Shown here: piece by piece, positions 13,145-23,640 of the stretch
Position numbering within the stretch: position 1 is the first letter of the stretch
Layout: every line of letters starts with the position of its first letter
Source of the DNA: Schizophyllum amplum
Taxonomy: Eukaryota; Basidiomycota; Agaricomycetes; Agaricales; Schizophyllaceae
Reading direction: 5' to 3'
Assembly: GCA_007026445.1 (NCBI GenBank)
Contig: VDMD01000060.1
Span: 1-64,000 of the forward strand
DNA: 64,000 nt
Position numbers and translations under genes: made by a program
Notes under the pieces: generated by a model
Database searches by the model: none
What the model was told of the DNA's origin: nothing
The model's input: the letters and a program-made list of their open reading frames with translations, nothing else

Positions 13145-14176
13145 ATGGTCGTCGACGACTCTTCCCACATACTCGAGCTTATGGCAATGGTCGAAGCTTC
13201 TTTGCCGCATTTGAGGGATGACTTGGACGGCGTGGTGAACACAGAGGCGCTAGCGTACGAGCTTCAATTGGTTGGCAATAAGGCCCTTGTGCGTCAGCTC
13301 CAAAATATAATGGTGAGGACTGATTAGTGAGATTCGTTTATTCTGAAAACATTGCAGCTGCGCTTTGCAAAGTACGCTGTCATCACCGGTCCATATCGAG
13401 GTGGCGTCAGGGACACGCCCGTGGCAGTACGGGGCATATTCTACTTTTTCGCGGATCTAATTTCGTTCACAATGCCGGGGAAGAAGTGGACGTCTACGGC
13501 TAATATCACGAGGCCCGGAGTGAGTCGTTGACCAACCATCGCGTGTCTGTGCTAACCTACTCAGGACACTCACAATCCGTGGTTCGCTGAACCCGGTATG
13601 CCATGCTTGTTGGTGGACGGGTTTGGGAATGAGCGCGGCGGACGCGACGAAGATAAAGCCAGAGCCCTGGCATCTGAATTGGTCAGTGAGAGTACTGCGT
13701 CACGGCTGGAGATTGACAAATGGCTAGGACGAGCTGCTGTTCGCGCCCCACATTACAACGGAAGATTTGTTGCGCGTCTTGCGCTTGAATCCCGTGTATG
13801 GAGCATCGTACGAGCCACCCGATTTTGGGCGCTTGTCAAAAGATGGGCGGCAGGCGCATCGACAAATTAGGGATGCCTTTAAAAAGGCTTCTATACAGCG
13901 TGGGAGCGATGTCGCTGGGCGCACCGTGTCGTTGATGGATATAGTGAGTGATGCAATGTCATTAATCAGTGTATCACAGATTGAACTGTGTTGTAGGCTT
14001 TCTGCTGTGGATCCCATTCTGCAGGTAGTGCGAAGCTCACATCCGGTGACTCTGTAGAAAGTGACCCCGTCACCTTGGGCGTTACACTGTCTGAAGACAA
14101 ACAAGAAGAGCAAGAGGTCGACAATTTCCTGAGGCTGGAGTTGGAGTTGGAGATGATGGATGGAGACCATGAATGA
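13145..14176 (+). CDS. unknown protein, 280 aa, 5 exons with phase-0 introns
   Basis: Exons 13145-13312, 13358-13519, 13565-13681, 13728-13943 and 13997-14176 all begin and end on codon boundaries. Introns of about 45-53 bp have good GT donors and AG acceptors. The protein starts MVVDDSSHILELMAMVEAS, has a hydrophobic middle (GIFYFFADLISFTMPG), a segment PGMPCLLVDGFGNERGG, and an acidic Glu/Leu-rich tail (EQEVDNFLRLELELEMMDG). I do not recognise a domain. The hydrophobic stretch is too short and mixed to call a membrane helix. It lies 170 bp before the interrupted F-box gene, on the same strand. Confidence 0.6.
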
Positions 14177-15244
14177 TATTTGAGAACTGGCCTATCGGAT
14201 AAATATATCACTTCGTCCTCAGATTGACGATTTTTCTTCCGCTGGACAGATGTAGGCACCCGCACATATGACAAAGACAGATATGAAATTCCAATATTTT
14301 CTCTGAACGGCCTTTCGCTGTCCCTCGTTACTTCCTTTTCGCCACCATGAAGATCGCTCACCATCAAATTGCCAAGGATATAAGTGCCGGTCGTACGGGC
14401 GCGCTGTACGCTGTGTCTGCGGAAGTCTGGGCGCTCATAACCGCGATACTGTGCTTAGCGGACACATTTTCACTCGGCTTAACATGCAAACGCCTGGCAT
14501 ACTTTACGAGGGGAGAGCGTCTGAAGGAAATTTGCGTATCGGATAACGTCTGGGATAGTATGGTCGCTTGGGAAGACCTGGAGAACATCCAGCGCGAGAA
14601 AAGCATCCAGAAACGTATGACTGTTCTCTCTTATTCTTTTTGTCTGTCCACGGTAATAAATGACGAGCAGCTTCTGGACCTCGGACTGCGCATCAATCGA
14701 GAGCGGCTTCACTTGTGTCGACATTGTATACGTGGTTTGGTATCCTAGCGAATACGTCGCACGAAGAAGATAGATCGTTTGCGAATACGCAGCTATCAGT
14801 TCAGTCGACCTCCAGCGCGGGTAAGTCGAAGCCACAACATTCGGCTCAGGCCTTTGATAATTTACTGTCATCCAGATAATTTACGCCGCATGTTGGGGCA
14901 GCATACGCGGGCGTTGAGGTTCCACAGCCAGCCGACGACAAAAACCAAAAAGCTGTTGGTCTACCTGATCAACAAATGCGAGTCAATCATCCGGTCGCTC
15001 ACCTTCACACTCGCTACCGACGATGCTTGGCATGCGCTGGGTCGTTGTTGGGTGTCCTTGAACGCCGACACCCTGCTGCGATCTGTGGATAATGTGCGAT
15101 TCGAGGCTACAGGTCTGTGGGGGATGCGGTTCGTTTTGTCTCGCACGGTTCCTGGAGACGGAAGGACGTTGGGATCTCGGCTGTCCAGTTTGACCTTGAT
15201 CGATATGTCTTCTGCGCATGGCGGGTGGTCAGCAGGCCCGGGCT

Positions 15245-15249
15245 GGTCT
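15245..15249. repeat. target site duplication GGTCT (left copy)
   Basis: Five bases directly before the 5' LTR, repeated at 26968-26972 directly after the 3' LTR. This is the length expected from Ty3/Gypsy integrases. Confidence 0.9.
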
Positions 15250-15631
15250 TGTGGAGGACCTAGAATCTCGTAGTCTTCACGGACTCGCGAGAGGTACGGC
15301 TATTTCTTTTTTCATTTTCTTACTTGTATCTACTCTATGTTACGTCGTACGCGCGCTCGCTTTACGCTCGCGCTACACGCGGACTTGTCACGTCTCACGC
15401 CTTGTATATGTAGTCACGACAGACACGTGCAATCTATCATCTTACTCTCTCCCTTTTTCCGCGCCTCGTCGCGACGACTCGACGCCGAGAAACCCAGACA
15501 GGACTTGCCGTCTGGGTGGCGTAGCGTGAAGCGATCGGAAGCCGGCGCTTCCCTACGTTGTCTCGCCATCGGGCGACCACTAGTCGTCGCACGTGTCTTA
15601 GCGAGGATTCCCTAACCCACGAGCGCCCACA
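15250..15631 (+). repeat. 5' LTR (382 bp)
   Basis: Begins TGTGG and ends CCACA, with TG...CA termini. By eye it matches 26586-26967 base for base. It carries pyrimidine-rich and AT-rich patches (for example TTCTTTTTTCATTTTC) but no classical TATA box that I would insist on. It should contain promoter and polyadenylation signals. Confidence 0.93.
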
Positions 15632-15878
15632 AAGTGGACACTGTGGGATCCTCGCGAAGGACTACCTGAACTGACTTCTCTTCTTTCTTCTAGCATTACC
15701 ACGGGAAGCGGCCGAGGCCACAAACAACATTCTTCCCTCGCGCCGATCATCACCCGGTCGGTCCCGATCGGCACCGAGCCATTCCCCGTGGGGAGGTTCA
15801 CCGACCACCTTATCGTCTTTCCCATTCTCCCTCGATTCACCCATTCACGCCGTTCCCCCTCACCTTCTTGCCGCACAC
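15632..15878 (+). other. retrotransposon leader with possible primer binding site
   Basis: Directly after the 5' LTR the sequence reads AAGTGGACACTGTGGGATCC. The segment from TGG at 15634 has the shape of a complement to a tRNA 3' end (CCA end, one discriminator base, a 7-base acceptor strand, then GATCC of the T stem). I cannot name the tRNA and I did not find a matching self-priming complement in the LTR. The rest of the leader has no coding frame. Confidence 0.4.
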
Positions 15879-18800
15879 ATGAGCAGCCAGGATCCTGCCG
15901 GCCCGGGAGAGCCCGGAGAGCAGGAGGGCAACCGCGCAGGTGCGGGCTCACCCACCGACGCGGACGAACAGGACCGGACGGTCCGCCGCGCCGCGCTGGA
16001 GCAAACGTACGAGCTCTTGAACGGCCTTACTCCAGAATCGGCGACGTACGGCCCAGAGCTTAACACGCTGAGGAAGCGACTTGACTGGATGTTGGGGCAC
16101 CGAGTGTTAGCGCCGGAGGATGTCGTAGATCGAGGTATTTCGATGACGGATGACTACGAGCGTTTCGCTTTGCGAGCGGATCTCCTGAAGTTAGCGGAAT
16201 CAGTAATGTTGGGCATGCAACAGGTGACCAACGTACTGACGCCGTCTGCGACGCCCGACGAGAGCGAGGGACTGAGGATCTGGCAGTTCGACACGGAGGG
16301 AGTGATCCTTCGCAATCTGAAAAGCGCTCGGGAGTTGACGACCCTAAACGTGGCGTGGATCACCTTCACGCAAAGGTGTTACACATCCCTGAAAAACTAC
16401 CGTAAGCTGCGAGAGAGAGCCGAGTGTTACTCTCGAGGAGAGGAACCTCCCACCGTCAACTCACCTTGGACGACGCCAGCGTCGGTGTACAGGGAGTTGC
16501 CTCTCATCAGCGACCCTGGGGAGCAGTTGAAATTCCTACGGGGGGCGGTGCCCGACTACGACCCACAGGCGAATCGAGGATTCTCTGGCCGCGACCGATT
16601 GCGTACGGTGCCGTCGCATGAGATTCAGAGACCCCCGTCACCGCTCGTCGACGCGTTTCCCCCGCGTCTGCCCGAAGCGGAACCGAAAGTCGTGTTCTAC
16701 GACCGAGGTCAGCGGAAAGAACGATTTGCGGACGCTACCGTGGAGAGTCCGTATGGGCCGCCCCAGAGCAGGAGCTCGCGCTACGAGGAGAAATGGAACC
16801 CCCCGGCCATCTCAACATACCGAAGGGACAAGAGTATCACCTTCCGTAAGCCGGGTGAAGATGATCCTACGGCTCCCGTAGCAGGTACTGCTGCCAAAGG
16901 GTCCCGCTCGGGCCGCGAAGCGGAGTCGACGTCGTGGAGGGATCGTTACCCAACCACCCAGTCGGGTCGCATTTCCGTATACGGCATGCTGGGCAATCGT
17001 CGAGGCAGTGGTCAAGGCGAGTCGGCCTCCGCGTTTAGGAGCGTCAGCCAAGAAAGGGAGGCGCCGTCGCGCAAGGAATCGAGTCGGGACAAAGGAAAGT
17101 CAACTTCCAGACGCACCTTAACCTCGGGACCTCCCGCGCCAAAGGGCACTAGCGCGGCGTCACGGAAACAAGCCGCTGGCGCTCCCCCGCCGGATCCGGG
17201 CGACGATGACTCGAGCGACGATGACGACGACCGAGGAAGGAATCGTAAAGAGCGTCCTATTAATCTGGACGACGACGACTCGGCTCCCCTAATCCCATAC
17301 GGCACGACAGCGCCTACAGTTCAAGCGAGTATCAAGCCAGATCAGCTACCTTCCTGGGACGGAGACAAGGATACTGCCGTGGAGTACATGGCAACGGCCT
17401 ACGAGTACGCCGGTTGCGGCGGCTACATGAACGAGGGCGCTGGTTTCTGGCTATGGTCGAAGTTAGTAAGGGGCTCGTCCGTATGGCAATGGTATCTTAC
17501 CTTGTCAGATGGGCTGAAGGCGTACATGCGAAAAGACGCTCGTAAGTTCATTGAGATAATCCATCGCGACTTCTTGGGCCCCAAATGGTCGAAACAACTG
17601 GCCATCAGCTTCCAGTTCCAGTCGTTCCGCGAGGCCAAGCACCGCTCGGAAACGCCGAACGAGTTCATATTCCGGCGTATTCTCTATTCGCGAGCGCTGG
17701 GGTTTGCAAGGGCGAACACTCCGGAGGAAGTCAAGATGATCCTCGGGGTAGCGCCTGCCAGCTGGGGCATCATCTTAGTGCCCTCCTCTATAGAGACCAC
17801 CGACGTTCTGAAGAGCCGAGTGCGAGAATTCGAGGACGAGCTGACTGCCGCTCCTCGAACAGGAGGCGGACAAGAGCTGAGAGCGCAGATCTTGTCGGTA
17901 CTCAAGGAGGTATCACCGTCGAGTTCGAGTGCGTCGGGCGGAAGGTTCTTGCCTAGGAAACAAGCCTCTGCGTTCATCAGCGAAGCGGAGGGCCCGAGCG
18001 GCGGCAGTGAAGAGGATCAGGCTGCCAACGACATGCTAGCAGTCGCCTACAGTGTAGCCGTTCAGCGGACGAGGATCTCAGACAAGTTCCCTCACCCTTT
18101 CACGCGAGACGACAGCGTGAAGAGCCGTAAACGCCCTCCAACGCCGTGTCGGCCCTGCGGTAGTCCTCTTCATTGGAATAGAGACTGTCCTCATTGGGAC
18201 AAGTACTTGGCCAAGCAGAAATCGGAGAGCTATGATGTCGAAGTTGAGGACGCTGAAGCGGAAAGGGCCTATAACGCGGCTTACTACATAGTCAATACGG
18301 GTTTTGACGGGGCGACCCCACGCACCTCCGAGGAAAAGCAGGAGGGCGGGTGTAAGACCCAAGAAGAACCAGCGGCGCAGAGGGAGGCGTATATTGCACA
18401 GCCAAGAACTTTTGCGATGACTGTCGAAGAGATTGAGGATGACTATTGGTATGAAGGAGAGCTGCTACCAGCCGACTCACCTTACATCCTCGAAAGCATA
18501 TACGAGGAGCCTGAAGCGAATCCGCTGGAAGGAGGGTGCTGTCAAGAAGCGTACGCGGTAGACTGGGGGGCAGAAGAGTTCGTGGCAACGGATCGCCCGC
18601 CGGATACCGTAGGAGCGCCTCGCCCTTACGAGCCGGGTAAAGTCAAGCTGCGCCCGAAGAAGTCAAAACCGTTGGGCGCCGCCGCAGTAGGGACCTCCGT
18701 CCTGAGCGTCAGGGGATACTTAGGATCTGAGCATGAAAACGAACTGGACTTACGAGTGGACTCTTGCGCCAGTCTGTCGCTGTTGAGCGGGGAGACCTAT

Positions 18801-21800
18801 GACAGTCTGAAGCAGCCACCTCGCCTGCATCAGGGAGCAAGGATGAAGCTATGGCAGCTAACCGATAAGACGGTCAAAATCCGAGGATTCGTACGGATGC
18901 CGCTGATCATGATCACTGACGAGGGAGTGAAACTGGAGACCGAAGCCGAGATGTATGTGGTGGATCGCATGAACGTCCCCGTCCTACTGGGAGAGGACTA
19001 CCAGCAGATGTACGAGCTGTCGGTCAAACGAAGTCTGGAGGAAGGCACAACTCTCACCTATGGGCAGTCGGGGCATACGCTGACGGCGCAGAACGTGCGG
19101 CGTTCGGACGATGCCGCGAACGTGGAACGAGCTTATGTAGGAGAAAAGCCGTCCCATAGTTTCCTCAAGAAAGCGGCACGGAAAAGGCTGAAAGAGGCGT
19201 ATAAGAACCGAGTTAAGAAAGCCGCAGCAGAGGACCGCACCGTGCGAGCTGCTAAGGACGTCTTGATTAAGCCAGAGACAGTCGCCTGTATCCCAGTCAC
19301 TGGTCCCTTCGACGAACCTGGGGAATGGGTCATCGAGAAGGAGCTCCTCGCGGCCGGCAGAGACCAACTGTTTGCGATCCCCAACACCATTGTAACATCC
19401 GACCAACCGAGAGTTCCAGTGGCAAACCTTGCTCCGGCTCCGCGGTTTGTACGCAAGGGGGAAGCGCTAGGTCAGATAGCAGCGGCCCATACGTACTTCG
19501 ATAAACCAGGAACCGCCGAGGAGCGTAAAAGGCAAGTCGACCATGCAGCCTTCCTGACGGAGATGACTCGAGTCAAGATGGAACAGGAGAAAGTCGCGTC
19601 GGCGAGCAACACCGAACCCTGTCCCGCGACCGACTCAACACCAAGGAAGACGCGAGCGCGTCCATCGCGGTCCAGATCCCCGAGGGGTTCGAGCTCTAAC
19701 AAGTTCAACATGCCGGAGAGCACCAACTACGAAGCCTGGAAGGAGAGAAGGCGCTCTTTTCCAATGCCCGATGCAGCGTCATATGAGTCCTGGAAGAACT
19801 CCTTTGCGGCGGAAGCACAAGAGGCAGGGGAGGACCCGAGCGAACAGGAGCAAGTCGGGCCAAAAACAGCGGAAATGCCGGAAGTACAAGGAGTCTCCTC
19901 TGAGGACTTTCGTAAGGAGCTGGACGTCGGCATGCTACCGCCGCACCTGCAGAAACGTGCCTGGGAGATGCTCGAGAAACGCAAAGGGGCCTTCGCGCTC
20001 GACGGCAAGTTGGGGAACCACCCGGCAATGGCGAAGATCCGCACCAAGGAGGGAGTGGAACCGATAGCGCTGCCACTGAGGGGTTCGTCACCGGCCAAAA
20101 AAGCGGTGATGGATGAGCAAATAGACAAGTGGTTCGAACAGGAGGTCATTGAAGCGTCAGTCAGTCCGTGGAGCGCTCCGGTGGTGATTGCGTACCGGAA
20201 CGGCAAGCCAAGGTTTTGTGTCGACTACCGGCGCCTCAACGCCGTAACTATCCCAGACGAGTTCCCAATTCCCCGACAGCAGGAAATTCTCTCGTCGCTA
20301 TCGGGCGCGCAGGTCCTCTCGTCGTTGGATGCACTGTCAGGCTTCACTCAGTTAAGGCTGGACCCGCAGGACATAGAGAAGACGGCCTTCCGAACGCACC
20401 GTGGCTTGTACCAGTTTAAACGCATGCCCTTCGGGTTGCGCAATGGACCTTCTATCTTCCAGCGAGTCATGCAGTCGGTACTGGCGCCTTACCTGTGGCT
20501 ATTCGCGTTGGTTTACATCGACGACATCGTGGTATATTCCAAATCGTTTGAGGACCATATCGAACACTTGGACAAGGTTCTGGGAGCGGTGGAGAACGCA
20601 AACATAACACTCTCCCCTAAAAAGTGCCATCTGTTTTACGACTCGATCATTCTGCTGGGGCACAAGGTATCTAGGCTGGGTCTGTCGACGCACTATGAGA
20701 AGGTCAAAGCGGTTCTGGAGATGAAGCGACCCACGTCAGTCTCCGAGTTGCAGACATTCCTGGGCATGCTCGTTTACTTCAACACCTTCATCCCCTACTA
20801 CTCGGACGTCTGCGGGCCATTGCATAATTTGCTGAAGAAGGACACTCCGTGGCGATGGGGAGCAGACGAGGAATATGCCTTCCTGCAAGCAAAAATCGCC
20901 CTACAGCGGGCGCCGGTGCTGGGACATCCGCAGGAGGGAAAACCTTACCGCCTGTACACCGACGCTTCGGACCACGCGCTGGGCTGCGCGCTGCAACAGG
21001 TGCAGCCGGTCGCCGTCAAAGACTTGAAAGGGACCAGAACCTACGAGAAACTGGCGGACGCTTTCGCAAAGGGGCAGCCGGTGCCGCGATTGGTCAGTAA
21101 GCTATCCAGTAAAACGGTGGACGTACCAGGACCGGACGACTGGGGCCCATCACTGGACGAGACCATCGTGCATGTGGAGCGCGTCATAGCGTACTGGTCG
21201 CGCACGTTCAAGGGCGCGGAGTCACGTTACAGTACCACCGAGCGAGAGGCGCTAGCAGCGAAGGAAGCACTGGTCAAGTTCCAGCCATACTTAGAAGGAT
21301 CGTCAGTACTGCTGGTAACAGATCATAGCGCGCTTCAGTGGGCGAAAACCTACGAAAATAGTAATCGCAGGCTGGCATCATGGGGGGCGATCTTCTCGGC
21401 ATATGCGCCAGGTTTGGAGATAATCCACCGCGCCGGACGGGTACATTCAAATGTCGACCCGCTGAGTCGCATCCCGCGCCAACCACCTCCAGCAACGACT
21501 CCAGCGCAGCCCGATTCGCCACCTTTGCGAACGGATTCGGCGACGGCAGCCCTACGAGAAGAAATCGCCCGTCGAGAGACAGCGCCTCGAGCCTTCGTAG
21601 GATTTTCGTGGGCAGACTTCGTTGAGAACGCTCCTCAAGCATTCGCGACAGCAGTACGCCGCTCTCCTCGCCTAGCACGTCGGGGGGCGGAAATGGTGAG
21701 CTCGCAGAGAGAGCAGGAGCGACCACAAGAGACAGAGCAAGGCGACTCGACCGAGGGACAGAGCGGACAACCCGAGGCGGCTGAGCGGACGGCAGAAGTG

Positions 21801-23393
21801 GATGAGGATGACGAACTCGAGAAAGCGCAGCAGAGAGAGGAATACCGCCCGGTGTTTACGAGGCCCCCGGCGTTGACGGCGCACCTGAGCGAAGAGATGG
21901 CCGCCAAATTCCGGGACGGATACTGCAGCGAGGCGTATTGGGTAAAGCGATACGAGGAAGCCAGCACCTTGTCAAGCGCATGGACTCCAGGACGCCGCTA
22001 CTACAAATCAGACGACGGCTTGCTGTTCTTTCTGGACGCGGACTACTTACCTCGCCTCTGCGTGCCGGATAAGTTGGTGGACGAGATCCTGCTGATAGCG
22101 CACGAAGAACCTATGGAAACAGCGCACGCGGGAACTGCAAAGCTGTGGTCCAAGTTGCACTCCCGCTTCTACTGGAGAAGGATGAAGCCGCGGATCGAGG
22201 AATTCTGTAAGACGTGCGACATCTGTCAGAAGGTGAAATACGCCTCATTCACGAGATATGGCACCTTGATACCGAATCCCATTCCGGCGACGCCGTATGA
22301 GTCAGTCTCGATGGACTTCATCGTGAAGCTCCCACCGTCCAACGGATACGACTCAATATTAGTCATAGTCGACCGCTTGACCAAGCACGCACAATTTATC
22401 CCGACCAGTACAAGGATCGATAAGAAGGAGGCAGCTAGGTTATTCGTTCACTACGTGATCACCCGGTATGGAGTCCCCGCCAGTATAGTCTCGGACAAGG
22501 ACCCGAAATGGACGTCAGACTTCTGGTTGGAGGTTGCGAGCGTGCTCAAGACACGCCTGCTCATGTCCTCAACGCACCATGCGCAGACGGACGGGCAAAC
22601 GGAGATCGTCAATAGGTACCTGGAGACAATGCTGAGAGCGTACGCGGCCAAGGACGAGAGCAAATGGGCAGAGTACTTACCTCTCATCGAGTTCGCCTAC
22701 AACACAACGGTGCACCGCTCGACCGGCGAGACTCCTTTCCATCTGTTGATGGGTTACCACCCGAGGTCGAACCTAGACTTCTGGAACAACAACGACGCGC
22801 TCTTCCAGACTGCAGAGAGGAGCAAGGACGCTCAGAAGTTCCTGGAGGAATTGCGCATGAGGCGCGAGCAAGCCAGGGACGCCATCGCCGCTGCACAAGA
22901 AGAGCAAGCACGCACCTACAACAAGGGCCGCCGCCCGGTGCCAGAATTCAAGAAGGGCGATAAGGTCCTCGTGAACCCGCACTCTTTGGAGTGGATAGAA
23001 GCGAAGGATAAACCCAAACTGCGCCAGAGGTGGATCGGGCCGTTCGAGATTCAGCAGCAAATCAATCCCAACGTGTACAAGATCAGGATGGACGACCGGT
23101 ACCCCGGGGTGCCTATTTTCAACTATGAGCACCTGAAGGCGTATCATGAGGGCGCCTCTTCCGTCGAGGAGCACAGAAGCCGTCTTCCCAACACGAGACC
23201 AGACCATCTGCCAGCAGAGGAGTACGAGGTGGAGAAGATAAAGGAGCATCGATGGAACCGGCGAAAGCAGAAGCGCGAGTTCCTCGTGGGATGGAAAGGC
23301 TTCGGCGTTCACTACGACTCATGGCAAGTCGAGAAGGACCTGAGGAACGCGCCGGATCTTCTTGCCGAATACAAGAGGGAGCAGCGTCTGTAG
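15879..23393 (+). CDS. Gag-Pol polyprotein of Ty3/Gypsy chromovirus, 2504 aa
   Basis: One uninterrupted frame encodes Gag and Pol, with no frameshift between them. Gag has a capsid-like segment (about residues 520-630) and a zinc knuckle CRPCGSPLHWNRDC at 757-770 (CX2CX4HX4C). The protease shows VDSCASLSLLS with Asp961, in a DSC rather than DSG/DTG setting, and later VPVLLGEDY. Reverse transcriptase has CVDYRRLN, MPFGLRNGPSIFQRVM and the YIDD box (1546-1549). RNase H starts YTDASDHALG (Asp1695), then TTEREALAAKEAL, TDHSALQWA and NVDPLSR, with an insert of about 50 residues after the first strand. Integrase has an H2C2 finger (HEEPMETAH, CKTCDICQ) and Asp2146, Asp2206 and Glu2242, with 35 residues between the last two. 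A GPY/F-like segment (RWIGPFEIQ) and a C-terminal chromodomain (EFLVGWKGFGVHYDSWQ) follow. All key residues seem present. Confidence 0.95.
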   Translation: MSSQDPAGPGEPGEQEGNRAGAGSPTDADEQDRTVRRAALEQTYELLNGLTPESATYGPELNTLRKRLDWMLGHRVLAPEDVVDRGISMTDDYERFALRADLLKLAESVMLGMQQVTNVLTPSATPDESEGLRIWQFDTEGVILRNLKSARELTTLNVAWITFTQRCYTSLKNYRKLRERAECYSRGEEPPTVNSPWTTPASVYRELPLISDPGEQLKFLRGAVPDYDPQANRGFSGRDRLRTVPSHEIQRPPSPLVDAFPPRLPEAEPKVVFYDRGQRKERFADATVESPYGPPQSRSSRYEEKWNPPAISTYRRDKSITFRKPGEDDPTAPVAGTAAKGSRSGREAESTSWRDRYPTTQSGRISVYGMLGNRRGSGQGESASAFRSVSQEREAPSRKESSRDKGKSTSRRTLTSGPPAPKGTSAASRKQAAGAPPPDPGDDDSSDDDDDRGRNRKERPINLDDDDSAPLIPYGTTAPTVQASIKPDQLPSWDGDKDTAVEYMATAYEYAGCGGYMNEGAGFWLWSKLVRGSSVWQWYLTLSDGLKAYMRKDARKFIEIIHRDFLGPKWSKQLAISFQFQSFREAKHRSETPNEFIFRRILYSRALGFARANTPEEVKMILGVAPASWGIILVPSSIETTDVLKSRVREFEDELTAAPRTGGGQELRAQILSVLKEVSPSSSSASGGRFLPRKQASAFISEAEGPSGGSEEDQAANDMLAVAYSVAVQRTRISDKFPHPFTRDDSVKSRKRPPTPCRPCGSPLHWNRDCPHWDKYLAKQKSESYDVEVEDAEAERAYNAAYYIVNTGFDGATPRTSEEKQEGGCKTQEEPAAQREAYIAQPRTFAMTVEEIEDDYWYEGELLPADSPYILESIYEEPEANPLEGGCCQEAYAVDWGAEEFVATDRPPDTVGAPRPYEPGKVKLRPKKSKPLGAAAVGTSVLSVRGYLGSEHENELDLRVDSCASLSLLSGETYDSLKQPPRLHQGARMKLWQLTDKTVKIRGFVRMPLIMITDEGVKLETEAEMYVVDRMNVPVLLGEDYQQMYELSVKRSLEEGTTLTYGQSGHTLTAQNVRRSDDAANVERAYVGEKPSHSFLKKAARKRLKEAYKNRVKKAAAEDRTVRAAKDVLIKPETVACIPVTGPFDEPGEWVIEKELLAAGRDQLFAIPNTIVTSDQPRVPVANLAPAPRFVRKGEALGQIAAAHTYFDKPGTAEERKRQVDHAAFLTEMTRVKMEQEKVASASNTEPCPATDSTPRKTRARPSRSRSPRGSSSNKFNMPESTNYEAWKERRRSFPMPDAASYESWKNSFAAEAQEAGEDPSEQEQVGPKTAEMPEVQGVSSEDFRKELDVGMLPPHLQKRAWEMLEKRKGAFALDGKLGNHPAMAKIRTKEGVEPIALPLRGSSPAKKAVMDEQIDKWFEQEVIEASVSPWSAPVVIAYRNGKPRFCVDYRRLNAVTIPDEFPIPRQQEILSSLSGAQVLSSLDALSGFTQLRLDPQDIEKTAFRTHRGLYQFKRMPFGLRNGPSIFQRVMQSVLAPYLWLFALVYIDDIVVYSKSFEDHIEHLDKVLGAVENANITLSPKKCHLFYDSIILLGHKVSRLGLSTHYEKVKAVLEMKRPTSVSELQTFLGMLVYFNTFIPYYSDVCGPLHNLLKKDTPWRWGADEEYAFLQAKIALQRAPVLGHPQEGKPYRLYTDASDHALGCALQQVQPVAVKDLKGTRTYEKLADAFAKGQPVPRLVSKLSSKTVDVPGPDDWGPSLDETIVHVERVIAYWSRTFKGAESRYSTTEREALAAKEALVKFQPYLEGSSVLLVTDHSALQWAKTYENSNRRLASWGAIFSAYAPGLEIIHRAGRVHSNVDPLSRIPRQPPPATTPAQPDSPPLRTDSATAALREEIARRETAPRAFVGFSWADFVENAPQAFATAVRRSPRLARRGAEMVSSQREQERPQETEQGDSTEGQSGQPEAAERTAEVDEDDELEKAQQREEYRPVFTRPPALTAHLSEEMAAKFRDGYCSEAYWVKRYEEASTLSSAWTPGRRYYKSDDGLLFFLDADYLPRLCVPDKLVDEILLIAHEEPMETAHAGTAKLWSKLHSRFYWRRMKPRIEEFCKTCDICQKVKYASFTRYGTLIPNPIPATPYESVSMDFIVKLPPSNGYDSILVIVDRLTKHAQFIPTSTRIDKKEAARLFVHYVITRYGVPASIVSDKDPKWTSDFWLEVASVLKTRLLMSSTHHAQTDGQTEIVNRYLETMLRAYAAKDESKWAEYLPLIEFAYNTTVHRSTGETPFHLLMGYHPRSNLDFWNNNDALFQTAERSKDAQKFLEELRMRREQARDAIAAAQEEQARTYNKGRRPVPEFKKGDKVLVNPHSLEWIEAKDKPKLRQRWIGPFEIQQQINPNVYKIRMDDRYPGVPIFNYEHLKAYHEGASSVEEHRSRLPNTRPDHLPAEEYEVEKIKEHRWNRRKQKREFLVGWKGFGVHYDSWQVEKDLRNAPDLLAEYKREQRL

Positions 23394-23640
23394 CGGCCGG
23401 CGGGAGAGCATGTGCATAGCAAGAGTTCTGACGAAGAAGGGCGCGGCGATGGCCGAAGTTCGACGCGTCACATGTAACTATTAACGTTCACCTATTCTCT
23501 TATTTACTTTCTCTCTCCGTACTCCCATCATCCTTCCCCTCTCCCCTGCTGGCTCGCGAGCGATTGGCGTGGATTTGCCGGCCTTGAACTCCGAGTGGAA
23601 CCGCGTCACTTGGTAGCCAGTGTCGCGGAACCTGACAGCG
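23394..23640 (+). other. spacer between pol and the second reading frame
   Basis: 247 bp with no coding frame. It includes a pyrimidine-rich stretch near 23490-23550 (TATTCTCTTATTTACTTTCT, then TCTCCCCTGC). This could serve as a splice acceptor or internal promoter region for the downstream frame, but no clear signal decides which. Confidence 0.4.

Noticed and set aside
15337..15615. 92-codon frame inside both LTRs
   Set aside because: Present in each LTR because they are identical. It is arginine-rich and low in structure, explained by the LTR sequence itself.
22773..23312. 179-codon antisense frame over the integrase and chromodomain
   Set aside because: Shadow of the strongly coding plus strand. 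No motif.
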